A stretch of DNA of 64,000 nt from Bisbaumannia salifodinae (GTDB lineage Bacteria > Pseudomonadota > Gammaproteobacteria > Pseudomonadales > Halomonadaceae). The stretch lies in assembly GCF_039522585.1 (NCBI RefSeq), contig NZ_BAAADR010000010.1, one strand, 5' to 3'. The notes beneath the pieces were generated by a model. That model was given only the letters and a program-made list of their open reading frames with translations, was not told the DNA's origin and did no database searches. Position numbers and translations under genes: made by a program. Below, piece by piece: positions 34,227-42,841 of this stretch (positions are counted from its first letter, which is position 1; every line of letters begins with the position of its first letter).

Positions 34227-36029
34227 ATGGCCCTTCGTTTCTCCGCCCTGACTCCGGCGGCGCTGATCCTGGCCCTGGGTGGCCTGCCCGCCGCTCACGC
34301 CTTCGAGTATGACCTGCCCGCCATCGCTCCCGAGGTGGCCTCGGAGACCGCCGACAAGCCGGGCTGGGCGACCCAGCGCTTCGCGGTGGCCGCCGCCAAC
34401 CCGCTGGCCACCGATGCCGGCTACCAGATCCTGCGCGCCGGCGGCTCGGCCCTCGATGCCGCCATCGCCGTGCAGATGGTGCTGACCCTGGTGGAGCCCC
34501 AGTCCAGTGGCCTCGGCGGCGGCGCCTTCCTGGTCCATCACGACGGTGAGGCGGTGGTGGCCTATGACGGCCGCGAGACCGCCCCCGCCGCGGTGGACGA
34601 GGGCCTCTTCCTGGACGCCGCCGGGGAGCCCCTGGCCTTTATGGACGCCGCCGCCAGCGGCCTCTCGGTGGGGGTGCCCGGCACCGTGGCGATGCTCGAG
34701 CTGGCCCACGGCGAGCAGGGGCGGCTGCCCTGGGCCAGCCTCTTCGAGCCCGCCATCACCCTGGCGGAGCAGGGCTTCCCGGTGAGCCAGCGGCTGCATA
34801 CCAGCCTGGCGGCGGAGCATCACCTGCGTCGTGACCCCCTGGCCGGGCCCTTCTACTACCCCGACGGCGAGCCCCTGGCGGTGGGCGAGACCCTGCGCAA
34901 CCCGGCCCTGGCGGCCATCCTCCGCGAGGTCGCCGAGCACGGCGGCGAGGCCCTGCGTCGGGGGCCCATCGCCGAGGACCTGGTGGCCCGGGTCCAGGGT
35001 CACGCCGAGCGACCCGGCAGCCTCAGCCTGGCGGATCTGGCGGATTATGAGGCGCGCCAGCGGGAGGCGTTGTGCAGCCCCTGGCGGAGCTATCGGGTCT
35101 GCGGCTTCCCGCCGCCGTCCTCCGGTCACCTGACCCTGATGCAGATCCTCGGCCTGCTCGAGCAGTTGCCGGAGGTGACGCCCCTGGACGATGGGGGCAT
35201 GCCTAGCGAGCCCTGGCTGCACCAGTTCCTGGAGGCTTCGCGGCTGGCCTTCGCCGACCGCGGCAAATATATCGCCGACCCGGACTTCGTGGCGGCCCCC
35301 GGCGGCGACTGGTCGCTGATGCTCGCCCCGGGCTACCTGGCGCAGCGCGCCGCGCTGATCACCGAGGAGAGCCTGGGCAGCGGCGGCGCCGAGCCGGGGT
35401 ACCCCGGTGAGCTCGCCACCGCCTGGGCGGTGCAGCCCGACCAGCCGGAGTATGGCACCAGCCATATCAGCATCATCGACGAGGCGGGCAATGCCCTGGC
35501 CATGACCACCACCATCGAGGCCGCCTTCGGTTCGCGGATCCTGACGGATGGCGGTACGGGACTCTCCGGCGGCTACCTGCTCAATAACGAACTCACCGAC
35601 TTCTCCTTCGCCCCGGCCGACGCGGCGGGCACCCCCATCGCCAATCGGGTGGAGCCGGGCAAGCGCCCCCGCTCCAGCATGAGCCCGACCCTGGTCTTCG
35701 ACGCCGAGAGCGGCGACCTGGTGGCGAGCCTCGGCTCCCCCGGCGGCGCCGCCATTATCCACTACACCGCCAAGGCGCTGGTGGCCATGCTCGACTGGGG
35801 CCTGGATGCCCAGCAGGCGCTGAACCTGCCCCATGCCATTACCCTGGGCGGGCCGGCCTTCCTGGAGGAGGGGCGCTTCCCCGAGTCGACCCTGGAGGGG
35901 CTCGCCGAGCGCGGCCATGAGGTCAGCGAACGGGAGCTGGTCAGCGGCCTGCAGGCCATCGAGGTGACCGAGAGCGGCTTCTTCGGCGGCGCCGATCCCC
36001 GTAGAGAAGGCATCGTAATGGGCGATTAA
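34227..36029 (+). CDS. ggt: Gamma-glutamyltranspeptidase
   Basis: 600 residues, secreted to the periplasm by an N-terminal signal peptide (ALTPAALILALGGLPAAHAF region). Cleaves glutathione and other gamma-glutamyl amides after self-processing at a Thr: EYGTSHISIID holds the nucleophile, followed by AMTTTIEAAFGSRI; SSMSPTLVF and GSPGGAAIIHYT are substrate-site motifs. It ends DPRREGIVMGD, and that tail is repeated downstream. AAGGAGT precedes the ATG at 34227; the longer frame lacks a signal-peptide-like start. Confidence 0.93.
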   Translation: MALRFSALTPAALILALGGLPAAHAFEYDLPAIAPEVASETADKPGWATQRFAVAAANPLATDAGYQILRAGGSALDAAIAVQMVLTLVEPQSSGLGGGAFLVHHDGEAVVAYDGRETAPAAVDEGLFLDAAGEPLAFMDAAASGLSVGVPGTVAMLELAHGEQGRLPWASLFEPAITLAEQGFPVSQRLHTSLAAEHHLRRDPLAGPFYYPDGEPLAVGETLRNPALAAILREVAEHGGEALRRGPIAEDLVARVQGHAERPGSLSLADLADYEARQREALCSPWRSYRVCGFPPPSSGHLTLMQILGLLEQLPEVTPLDDGGMPSEPWLHQFLEASRLAFADRGKYIADPDFVAAPGGDWSLMLAPGYLAQRAALITEESLGSGGAEPGYPGELATAWAVQPDQPEYGTSHISIIDEAGNALAMTTTIEAAFGSRILTDGGTGLSGGYLLNNELTDFSFAPADAAGTPIANRVEPGKRPRSSMSPTLVFDAESGDLVASLGSPGGAAIIHYTAKALVAMLDWGLDAQQALNLPHAITLGGPAFLEEGRFPESTLEGLAERGHEVSERELVSGLQAIEVTESGFFGGADPRREGIVMGD

Positions 36030-36243
36030 CCGTATCGCCAACAAGTCGGCGACGCGCGAACACCAGGGCCAGGGCCACGGCGCCGGGAAGGCATCGTAAT
36101 GGGCGATTAACCGTATCGCCAACAAGTCGGCGACGCGCGAATACCAGGGCCACCCGCCGGGAAGGGATCGTAATGGGGGACTGATCGGCGGCGCGCGAAT
36201 GCCAAGATCTTGGCGCCGGGAGAGCATCCAAAAGTGGGAGTGA
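36030..36243 (+). repeat. Tandem array of ggt C-terminal segments
   Basis: After the ggt stop come units of 81 (36030-36110), 74 (36111-36184) and 59 (36185-36243) bases. Each ends with a 10-codon tail matching the ggt end in frame: RREGIVMGD-stop in ggt, the same residues in units 2 and 3 with only synonymous base changes (CGT AGA to CGC CGG; GGC to GGG; GAT to GAC; TAA to TGA), and RRESIQKWE-stop in the last, most decayed unit. The spacer (CCGTATCGCCAACAAGTCGG...) is also repeated between the first two. Part of a 454-base gene-free stretch. Confidence 0.9.
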
Positions 36244-36253
36244 CTCGATACAG

Positions 36254-36439
36254 TCAGTGGATCCAGGGGGCTCGCTAGCGCCGGGACGAAACCCCACCGC
36301 CTTATGAGCCGGGCGACGCGTCGAACCGGACCAAGGTCCCTCTTGCCGGTTCTCGATCGACTTCCCTGTCGATCGCCGCTGCCCGGCTCTCCAGGCGGTG
36401 GCATCCCGGCTAAATCGCTCGGCCCCCTGCATCCACTGA
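36254..36439. repeat. 186-bp imperfect palindrome with matching ends
   Basis: Outer arms TCAGTGGATCCAGGGGGC and its near-complement GGCCCCCTGCATCCACTGA (last bases at 36439) are followed inward by further matches (GCCGGGA, CCACCGCC, GAGCCGGGC, ACCGG) so that most of the element can fold into one long hairpin with centre near 36345. No protein is encoded. It could be a MITE-like mobile element, a structured RNA or a strong bidirectional terminator between ggt (+) and the phosphodiesterase (-). Remaining bases to 36483 show nothing else. Confidence 0.75.
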
Positions 36440-36483
36440 GCCCCTCATCCTGACCTCGGCTTGTCGACGGCGATGCCCCTGGA

Positions 36484-38358
36484 TTAGCTACGTAGCCAGT
36501 TGCGTAGCTTGATCAGCAGTAGCTCGCCGTCGCTGAGTTCCCGGCGCTCGGCCAGCAGGGCCGCCAGCAGGTCGGGGCGGTCGGTGATAATGGCGTCCAC
36601 CCCCAGGTCGATCAGCTGCGACATCCGTGCCGGGTCATTGACCGTCCAGGCATGGATCTCGTAGCCGTGGTCGCGGGCCAGGCGCACCTCCGCCTCGCTG
36701 ATGCGATTATGGCGCAGCCCCAGGGCGGCGAAGCCCCGGCGTTCCAGGGTGCCGGGGAGGATCAACTGGGCCAGCAGGGTAATGCGCAGCTCGGGCTCCC
36801 GCTCGGCGATGGCGCTCATCAGGGTGGGGGAGAGGGTGGCCAGGCGGGTCTCGGTCATGACCCTAGGGTCGCCACAGGTCCGGGTCGCCTCGGGGGTGGC
36901 GGCGTCCCGCAGACAGCGGCGTCGCGCCTCGGCCTCTGTCGCGAGGGCCGCCAGCACCGCCTCCACCAGGGCCCGCTCGCGGCCCGGGTCGGGCTTGAGG
37001 TCGATCATCAGGCCGGCCCGTCCGCGCACCGCGGCCAGGGCCTCCTCCAGGGAGGCGATGGGCAGGCCGGCATAGGCATCGCCGAACCAGCTGCCCAGGT
37101 CGAAGGCCCCGAGCTCCTCGAGGCTCAGCTCGCCGAGCCGGCGGGGATCGCCGGTCAGGCGCCGCAGGGTCCGGTCATGGTAGAGCACCACCCGATCATC
37201 GGCGGTCAGGCGCACATCCAGTTCCACATAGTCGGCCCCCTCGGCGGCCGCCCGCTCGACCGCTGGCAGGCTGTTCTCCGGGGTCGTCATGGAGCTGCCC
37301 CGGTGGGCGATGATGGCCACCTCGTCGTGAAGTTCGACCCGATTGAGGATCAGCGCGGCCTGGATGGCCAGGGCCAGCACCACCGCCAGCTCCAGGGCCC
37401 AGGCCAGGCGCTCGGGGTGCGCCCCGGGGCGGGGCAGGCGCAGTCGCTCGCGGCTCAGGCGCAGGAAGAGGGCGGCGGCCAGGAGGCTATTGGCCGCCAG
37501 GCCCAGGAAGGTCAGGGCCAGGGTCAGCAGCAGGTAGCCGGCCAGGTAGAGCAGCATGGCCGGCACCAGCACCGCCGGCCGCTCCGGCAGCCAGGCCACC
37601 AGGGGCGTGGCGATCAGGTCATAGCTCCAGGTGCTCAGGGGGGGCAGCGCCAGGATCAGGCCCAGCAGGGCGAGCAGGAGTAGGGCGATGCGCCCGAGAT
37701 GGCCGTGGGTCAGTCGCCAACTGCGCGCCAGCGCCCGGCGCGGGCCGTCGTCCTCCAGTATCAGCGCCGCCACGGCCAGGCTCCAGCGCAGATAGAGGCT
37801 CGCGGCCAGGGCCGTCCATGTCAGCGTCGGCAGCAGGGCGCTGGCCACGAAGGCCCAGAGTGCCGGGGGGCGGGTGCGCTGTACATAGTAGGGATCCAGG
37901 TCACCGAGGAAGTGACCATAGAGCAGCCCCACCGCCAGGGCGAAGGGGGCGAGCAGCAGCAGATGAGCTCCCACCTGCAGGGTGGCCAGCCCCGCCAGCC
38001 GTGGCAACCGCCATAGCACCCGGCCCAGGGCGTCGAAGGCGCGCCGGTAGCGATTGCCGTGGGCACTCGCCGCCACCAGGATCATCCCCGCCTGCTGCAG
38101 GTAGAGTACCAGGAAGGTAAGGGCCAGGGTGGCCAGCAGCCAGAGGCCACCGGTGGGAGTGAGCAGCACGCCGGCCAGGTCGGCGGTGGCGATCACCGGG
38201 CGGCCCAGGCGCCCCAGCAGGGTCGCCAGACTCCAGGCGATGGCCGGCAGCAGCACCAAGGAGGCGAGCAGGGTAAAGGCGAGGTGATAGGCGAGCAGGG
38301 GGCGCCAGTGATCGATCAGCGCGCGCAGCACATCCTTGGCGAGGGCGTGAATCCGCAT
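36484..38358 (-). CDS. Membrane-anchored glycerophosphodiester phosphodiesterase
   Basis: 624 residues. The first 340 or so form a multi-span membrane domain of the GPDPase_memb type (about eight hydrophobic segments). The remainder is a GDPD TIM barrel: IIAHRGSSMTTPENSLPAVE with the catalytic His, GADYVELDVRLTADDRVVLYHD with metal ligands Glu and Asp, LMIDLKPDPGRERAL and HAWTVNDPARM. Cleaves glycerophosphodiesters to glycerol-3-phosphate at the membrane. Standard start ATG 38358. Monocistronic. Confidence 0.9.
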   Translation of the reverse strand: MRIHALAKDVLRALIDHWRPLLAYHLAFTLLASLVLLPAIAWSLATLLGRLGRPVIATADLAGVLLTPTGGLWLLATLALTFLVLYLQQAGMILVAASAHGNRYRRAFDALGRVLWRLPRLAGLATLQVGAHLLLLAPFALAVGLLYGHFLGDLDPYYVQRTRPPALWAFVASALLPTLTWTALAASLYLRWSLAVAALILEDDGPRRALARSWRLTHGHLGRIALLLLALLGLILALPPLSTWSYDLIATPLVAWLPERPAVLVPAMLLYLAGYLLLTLALTFLGLAANSLLAAALFLRLSRERLRLPRPGAHPERLAWALELAVVLALAIQAALILNRVELHDEVAIIAHRGSSMTTPENSLPAVERAAAEGADYVELDVRLTADDRVVLYHDRTLRRLTGDPRRLGELSLEELGAFDLGSWFGDAYAGLPIASLEEALAAVRGRAGLMIDLKPDPGRERALVEAVLAALATEAEARRRCLRDAATPEATRTCGDPRVMTETRLATLSPTLMSAIAEREPELRITLLAQLILPGTLERRGFAALGLRHNRISEAEVRLARDHGYEIHAWTVNDPARMSQLIDLGVDAIITDRPDLLAALLAERRELSDGELLLIKLRNWLRS

Positions 38359-38730
38359 AGGGCCTCGTTATCGCCATGATGCCCTGAGCCTGCCACCGAG
38401 CGGCCGGTCTTGGCAATCCTGGCGGCCGAGACCGGCAGGGCTATCGCAGTACACTTTCTGCACTGAAGCCCGGGGCTACCCTGGGTCAGGCCGTCGCGGG
38501 GCGCTGTGAACCCCTCCCTGGGCGCTACTTTTGCCATCCCTGGCAAAAAACCCCCGCTCCGTCCTGTCCCCAGCGCCCTTCCGATATCCCAGAATAGGAG
38601 AACCTCTGCGGCCGGGAAAGATATTGAGCCTTTGCTATAAAACTAGCGATAAATTCTGTTTTTTTATTTTTTGGTAGTCGTTATACCATGTGCGCTTCGT
38701 TTTTTAGACAATCCAAACAGGCAGTGCCTT
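38359..38730. other. 372-base divergent intergenic region
   Basis: No gene seen. It contains the perfect stem TTTTGCCA-TCCC-TGGCAAAA (38529-38548), without a T tract on either strand, and an A/T-rich block (38615-38690, with TATAAA at 38636-38641) that probably holds the symporter promoter. Unusually A/T-rich compared with the rest of the window. Confidence 0.5.
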
Positions 38731-40002
38731 ATGACGAAGCGCATGTTAAGCAGTATCGGCGTCCAGGTGGTGATCGCCATGCTGGTGGGGGCCCTGGTGG
38801 GGGCCCTGATGGGGGAGTCGGCGGCGATCTTCGCGCCCCTGGGGAGCCTCTTTATTCACCTGATCATGATGCTGGTGGTGCCGCTGATCGTGGTGGCCAT
38901 CGTCTCCGGGGCCGCCGGCCTCGGTGCCAGCCCGGCGGCGGGGCGCATCGGTATCGCCACCTTCGCCTTCTTTATGCTCACCTCGGCGGTGGCGGTGACC
39001 CTGGCGCTGGCGATGGGCGCGCTCTTCCAGCCGGGCAGCGGCCTGGAGCTGGGCGCCGTGGAGGCGATGTTCTCCGCCGAATATGCCGATCGCGGCGAGG
39101 TGCCCGGCGTCTTCGCCACCCTGCTGGGGATGATTCCCACCAACGTCTTCGCCGCCCTCGGCGACGGCAATATCCTGCAGATCCTGGTGTTCTGCCTGTT
39201 CCTGGGCCTGGCCCTGTCGCGCCTCGATAGCGAGCGTACCGCCCCGCTGATGGCCGGCATGTCGACCCTGATCGATGCCCTGGTGTGGATGCTCAATATG
39301 GTGATGCGCATCGCCCCCATCGGCGTCTTCGGGCTGATGGCGGATGCGGTGGGCACCTTCGGCTTCGATGTGCTGATGCTGGTATCGAAGCTGTTCGGCG
39401 TCTATGTGCTGGCCATCGCCCTCTACGGCTTCGTCTTCTACCCCCTGGTGGTCAAGGGCGCCACCGGCATGCCGGTACGCCACTTCCTGGGCCGCATGAA
39501 GAAGCCCCAGGTGGTGGCGCTTTCCACCGCCTCCTCGATGGCCACCCTGCCGGTGACCCTGGACGTGGCGACCCGGGAGCTGGGGGTATCGCGGCCCACC
39601 TCCGCCTTCGTGCTGCCCCTGGGGGCCACCATCAATATGAGTGGCAATGCCATTTACTATGGCCTGGTGGCGATGTTCTTCGCCCAGCTGTTCGGCGTGG
39701 AGCTGGGCCTGGGCGCCTACCTGGCGATCATCTTCACCGCCACCCTGGGCGCCATCGGCCAGGCCGGGGTGCCGGGGCCCTCCTTCCTGGTGGTGGCGGT
39801 GCTGCTGGCGGCGGGGATCCCGGTGGAGGGGTTGCCGTTGCTGTTCGCCCTGGACCGCATCTTCGACATGATCCGCACCGCCTTGAATATCACCGGTGAC
39901 GCCGCCTGTGCCGCCGTGGTGGATCGGCTGGTGCCGGAGGTCGCCGAGGCGGACGCGGAGGGGGAAACGCAGACGCGTCCGGTGTCATCCCAGGCCGCTT
40001 AA
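38731..40002 (+). CDS. Dicarboxylate/amino-acid:cation symporter (DAACS family)
   Basis: 423 residues with eight spans and two re-entrant loops: the STASSMATLPVT serine-rich hairpin (about 268-279), GATINMSGNAIYYG and the QAGVPGPSFLVV loop are substrate and Na+-binding elements of GltP/DctA-type transporters. Imports glutamate, aspartate or C4-dicarboxylates with Na+ or H+. The ATG at 38731 is chosen; upstream extension to 38671 is not typical of the family. Followed by a strong terminator. Confidence 0.88.
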   Translation: MTKRMLSSIGVQVVIAMLVGALVGALMGESAAIFAPLGSLFIHLIMMLVVPLIVVAIVSGAAGLGASPAAGRIGIATFAFFMLTSAVAVTLALAMGALFQPGSGLELGAVEAMFSAEYADRGEVPGVFATLLGMIPTNVFAALGDGNILQILVFCLFLGLALSRLDSERTAPLMAGMSTLIDALVWMLNMVMRIAPIGVFGLMADAVGTFGFDVLMLVSKLFGVYVLAIALYGFVFYPLVVKGATGMPVRHFLGRMKKPQVVALSTASSMATLPVTLDVATRELGVSRPTSAFVLPLGATINMSGNAIYYGLVAMFFAQLFGVELGLGAYLAIIFTATLGAIGQAGVPGPSFLVVAVLLAAGIPVEGLPLLFALDRIFDMIRTALNITGDAACAAVVDRLVPEVAEADAEGETQTRPVSSQAA

Positions 40003-40022
40003 GCTTCCTTTGCCTCGACCAT

Positions 40023-40059
40023 AAAAACACCGCCGCGGCAGTGCCGCGGCGGTGTTTTT
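40023..40059. terminator. Bidirectional terminator between symporter and rraA
   Basis: Perfect 17-base-pair stem (40023-40039 with 40043-40059) with AAAAA at one base and TTTTT at the other; functional in both directions. Confidence 0.88.
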
Positions 40060-40084
40060 ACTGGCCCGAGGGCCACGCTTCCGT

Positions 40085-40573
40085 TCAGGCCTCCAGGGGC
40101 AGCTCGGCCTCGGCCACCAGGATGCCGTTATTGTCGGCATAGAGCCACTGGCCGGGGCGCAGGGTGACCCCGGCGAAGGTGACCGGGATATCGCGAACGC
40201 CTTCGCCGCGCTTCTCGCTCTTGCGCGGATGGGCGCCGAGGGCCTGGATGCCCAATTCGGTCTCCGCCAGCACGTCCACGTCGCGGACGCAGCCGTACAT
40301 CACCACGCCGGCCCAGCCGTTGTCGGCGGCCTGCTCGGCGAGCATATCGCCGAGCATGGCGCAGCGGCTGGAGCCGCCGGCGTCCACCACCAGCACGGCG
40401 CCCTCGCCGGGCTTGGCCACCGCCTGCTTGACCAGGGAGTTGTCCTCGAAGCACTTCACGGTGCGGATGGGGCCATGGAAGGCTTCCCGGGCGCCGAAGT
40501 TGACGAACAGCGGATCCAGGACCCGAACCTCGGGGTGGGCGTCGCAGATATCCGGGGTAACGATGGAGGGCAT
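40085..40573 (-). CDS. rraA: Ribonuclease E activity regulator RraA
   Basis: 162 residues. TPDICDAHPEVRVLDPLFVNFG, DNSLVKQAVAKPGEGAVLVVD, GGSSRCAMLGDMLAE and GWAGVVMYGCVRDVD are RraA signatures; RraA binds RNase E and slows mRNA decay, and relatives act as 4-hydroxy-4-methyl-2-oxoglutarate aldolase. AAGGAG precedes the ATG at 40573. Monocistronic. Confidence 0.92.
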   Translation of the reverse strand: MPSIVTPDICDAHPEVRVLDPLFVNFGAREAFHGPIRTVKCFEDNSLVKQAVAKPGEGAVLVVDAGGSSRCAMLGDMLAEQAADNGWAGVVMYGCVRDVDVLAETELGIQALGAHPRKSEKRGEGVRDIPVTFAGVTLRPGQWLYADNNGILVAEAELPLEA

Positions 40574-40840
40574 GACAGGGCTCCTTGAGGGTAAGGGGGA
40601 AAGCGTCAGCGATCCACGTTACCCCAGGTCGAGGCAATATCCCATGCGCTTTTGGTGGATCGGCATGAGGATATGCCAGAAGAGCCGGTCTGGTGTTCCA
40701 GCGTGCCGCGAGGCAATCCGTGGGCGGGCGATCCTCCCCGTGTGGAGCGGGAGAAACCCGGATCCTGGTCTCCGCTGGGCCGGGCTTCCCGACCCTCCGG
40801 CCAAGCGTCTGACGCCGGGTATCGACGGTCAAGAGGGGGG

Positions 40841-41716
40841 CTAGGGGGCGCCGAGCGGGTGCCAGCTGTGACCACCATCCTGACTGGCGAGTACCCGGTC
40901 CCGAGCATCGATCGCATAGAGGCGCTCGGGATCCTGGGGGTCAACGGCCAGGTGCAGTAGATAATTGTCGCCCCAGCCGTCACTGAGCAGCTGCCAGTTG
41001 CGTGACGCCTCGCTGGCATGCACCAGACCGACGCCGGCGATAAAGGCATACAGATCTCCTGTGGCGGTGGTGGCCACCAGGCTGGTGGGGCGAGGTTCCG
41101 GATAGGCTTGGCGCCAGCGCCGTCCGGCATCGGGGCTCATCAACAGTCCGGCTTGAGTGGCCGCATAGAGGCGCTCCGGGTCCTGGCTGGAGGCGGCCAG
41201 TCCGATCAGGCCCTCCGGGGCGGGCCCCTGGAGATGCCACCCATGACCGGCATCGCGGCTGATCTGCAGTTGGCCATGGTAGGCGCCGTAGAGGGTGTCG
41301 GGGTCGGCATGGCTGACGGTCAACTGATGGAAGTCCACGGGCCCGTCGACGCCGGGGGAGCGTTGTGACCAGCTCTTGCCGCCATCGCTGGAGACGATGA
41401 AGCCGAGGTTGCCACCGCGCTGGGGGTGACCGCTGGCGAAGAACTGGGTCGGATCCCCGGGATGGGGGGTGAAGCCCATGAAGTCATCGCTGACCTCCGA
41501 GATCTGCTCGGTCATGCCATCCAGATCGAGGCGGTGAAAGCCGTGATGGGTGGCAAGGTAGAGCCGCTCGGAGTCTTCCTGATCGACCGTAATGCCGTGG
41601 AAGTGGGTGCGCTCGGCGAGGGCGTCCAGGGAGACACGCTCGGCCTCGGAGCCGCAGCCGGCAATGGCGAGCGCCATCAGGGGAGTCAAGAGGCGGCGTA
41701 AGGTGGCCGACGTCAT
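40841..41716 (-). CDS. BNR/F510_1955-type beta-propeller lipoprotein
   Basis: 291 residues. A lipoprotein signal (LMALAIAGC, lipidated Cys about residue 21) precedes a series of BNR/Asp-box repeats (SSDGGKSWSQ, SRDAGHGWHL, SPDAGRRWRQ, SQDGGHSWHP), giving a beta-propeller like F510_1955-type or sialidase-fold proteins of unknown role. It is preceded by a promoter of MerR-regulated architecture, so expression probably answers to a metal ion. No enzymatic residues identified. Confidence 0.75.
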   Translation of the reverse strand: MTSATLRRLLTPLMALAIAGCGSEAERVSLDALAERTHFHGITVDQEDSERLYLATHHGFHRLDLDGMTEQISEVSDDFMGFTPHPGDPTQFFASGHPQRGGNLGFIVSSDGGKSWSQRSPGVDGPVDFHQLTVSHADPDTLYGAYHGQLQISRDAGHGWHLQGPAPEGLIGLAASSQDPERLYAATQAGLLMSPDAGRRWRQAYPEPRPTSLVATTATGDLYAFIAGVGLVHASEASRNWQLLSDGWGDNYLLHLAVDPQDPERLYAIDARDRVLASQDGGHSWHPLGAP

Positions 41717-41775
41717 AGGCGGATCTCCATCGGGTATCGGGCGAGTCGGGGGCGAAGGATGCGCCCAGGATTGCC

Positions 41776-41806
41776 ACCATAACCTTGTAGCCGGCTACAA
41801 GGTCAA
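41776..41806 (-). promoter_or_regulatory. MerR-family metal-responsive promoter
   Basis: On the minus strand TTGACC (-35, 41801-41806), a 19-base spacer and TATGGT (-10, 41776-41781). The spacer is occupied by a perfect 22-base palindrome (41782-41803) with half sites ACCTTGTAGCC and GGCTACAAGGT. The over-long spacer filled by a palindrome is diagnostic for MerR-type activators such as CadR, PbrR or CueR. No MerR metal regulator gene is in the window, so it must be encoded elsewhere. Confidence 0.85.
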
Positions 41807-41866
41807 GAGAGGCGGCGTGACGAGCCCGAGAATCAGGCGGCCGCGCAGGGCCGCCTGGGAGCCCTA

Positions 41867-42485
41867 TCAGAAGCGCAGGCCGGCGGAGAGGGTGAAGGCG
41901 TCGATGGTGTAGTCGCTGTCGAAGTCGTAGCGTTCGTACTCGGTGCGCAGCAGCACCGGGTCGAAATTGAACTGGGCGCCGAGGCCGTAGACCGGGGCGG
42001 TACCGTCCTGCTTCCTCAGTTCGCTGTTGTCTCGGCCCTGGACGAAGCGGCCGCGGACCTTGGTGTCCCAGCGGGCGACCCCTAGCTTGGCATAGGGGCT
42101 GAACCAGTCGGTGACGGGCAGCCTGCCGATCATGCTGGCGCCGTAGGCGGTGGAGTCGAGCCGGGTGTTGGGGAAGAACTCCTCTTCCAGGCTGACGGTG
42201 CCGAGGTCGGCGTAGAAGCCTTCCACCGCCAGGTAGCGGTTGATGTCGTAGCCGACGAAGGCCTTCCAGACGTTGTCCTTGTCATCGAGGTCGAAGTCTT
42301 CGGCGCCGGACCCGATGAAGTCGCGGACGTCTTCCCTGTTATTCTCCAGGGAACTGACGCCGGTGCCGACACCGAAGTAGAAGCCGCGCTCCTGGTCCGC
42401 TGCCGTCATCGCCAGCGGCGATAGGCTCAGGGCGGACAGGGCGAGGCCGGAAAGGGTGAGGGTGCCGAGTCGGGGGGCAAGCCAT
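41867..42485 (-). pseudogene. OmpA-like outer-membrane beta-barrel with frameshift in the signal peptide
   Basis: The readable frame (41867-42409) encodes about 180 residues of an eight-stranded barrel (GFYFGVGTGVSSLE, YLAVEGFYADLG, WFSPYAKLGVARWD, FTLSAGLRF with terminal Phe). The natural start ATG at 42485, with AAGGAG upstream, is in another frame. Removing one base of the run of six G at 42472-42477 would join them and give a classic signal peptide (LSGLALSALSLSPLA). No alternative start with a signal sequence exists in the barrel frame. So it is either inactivated, phase variable or a sequence error. Confidence 0.7.
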
Positions 42486-42841
42486 GCAGGATCTCCTTGA
42501 ATGCGGGGTGTTCGATGTGGTCGAAGGTTGCAATGGCGTTGGCATCCTGCCGATTCGCGACGGTCTCGTACCCTAGCAAGCCTCTAGGTAACTCACTACC
42601 ATCACCTGGTAATACTTGGTACGCCCCTGTCCCCCAATGGAGACGGCGGGGTATCTGGCTGTCGGGGGCAAGGTTTCGCCCGAGAGACGCACTGGCAAGA
42701 CATTAAAAAAACGCCCCGCACGAGGCGGGGCGTTTCGGTCATCGGCTCGGCCCTAGGGGCATGCGATGTTGCGAGCATCGGAGTCGATGAGGCGCCGGCG
42801 GGGGGAGGGCCTCCCGCCCACCGGCGTTCCCGGTCGGAGGC
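42486..42841. other. 356-base intergenic region between the barrel gene and acnB
   Basis: No gene. Holds the likely promoter of the barrel gene (A/T-richer bases 42570-42640), the acnB terminator (42709-42735) and a second strong G/C hairpin near 42788-42826 just after the acnB stop. Confidence 0.5.
42709..42735 (-). terminator. acnB terminator
   Basis: Stem AAACGCCCCGC / GCGGGGCGTTT with a five-base loop; read on the minus strand it is followed by a run of T. Confidence 0.85.

Noticed and set aside
34140..36404. 754-codon minus-strand open frame including repeated SRVADLLAIRLIAHYDAF
   Set aside because: Antisense to ggt; the protein repeat is only the tail array read backwards.
38529..38548. 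TTTTGCCA-TGGCAAAA as terminator or sigma-54 promoter
   Set aside because: No T tract on either strand and the GG/GC spacing with -12 bases does not fit well; left as an unassigned palindrome in the intergenic entry.
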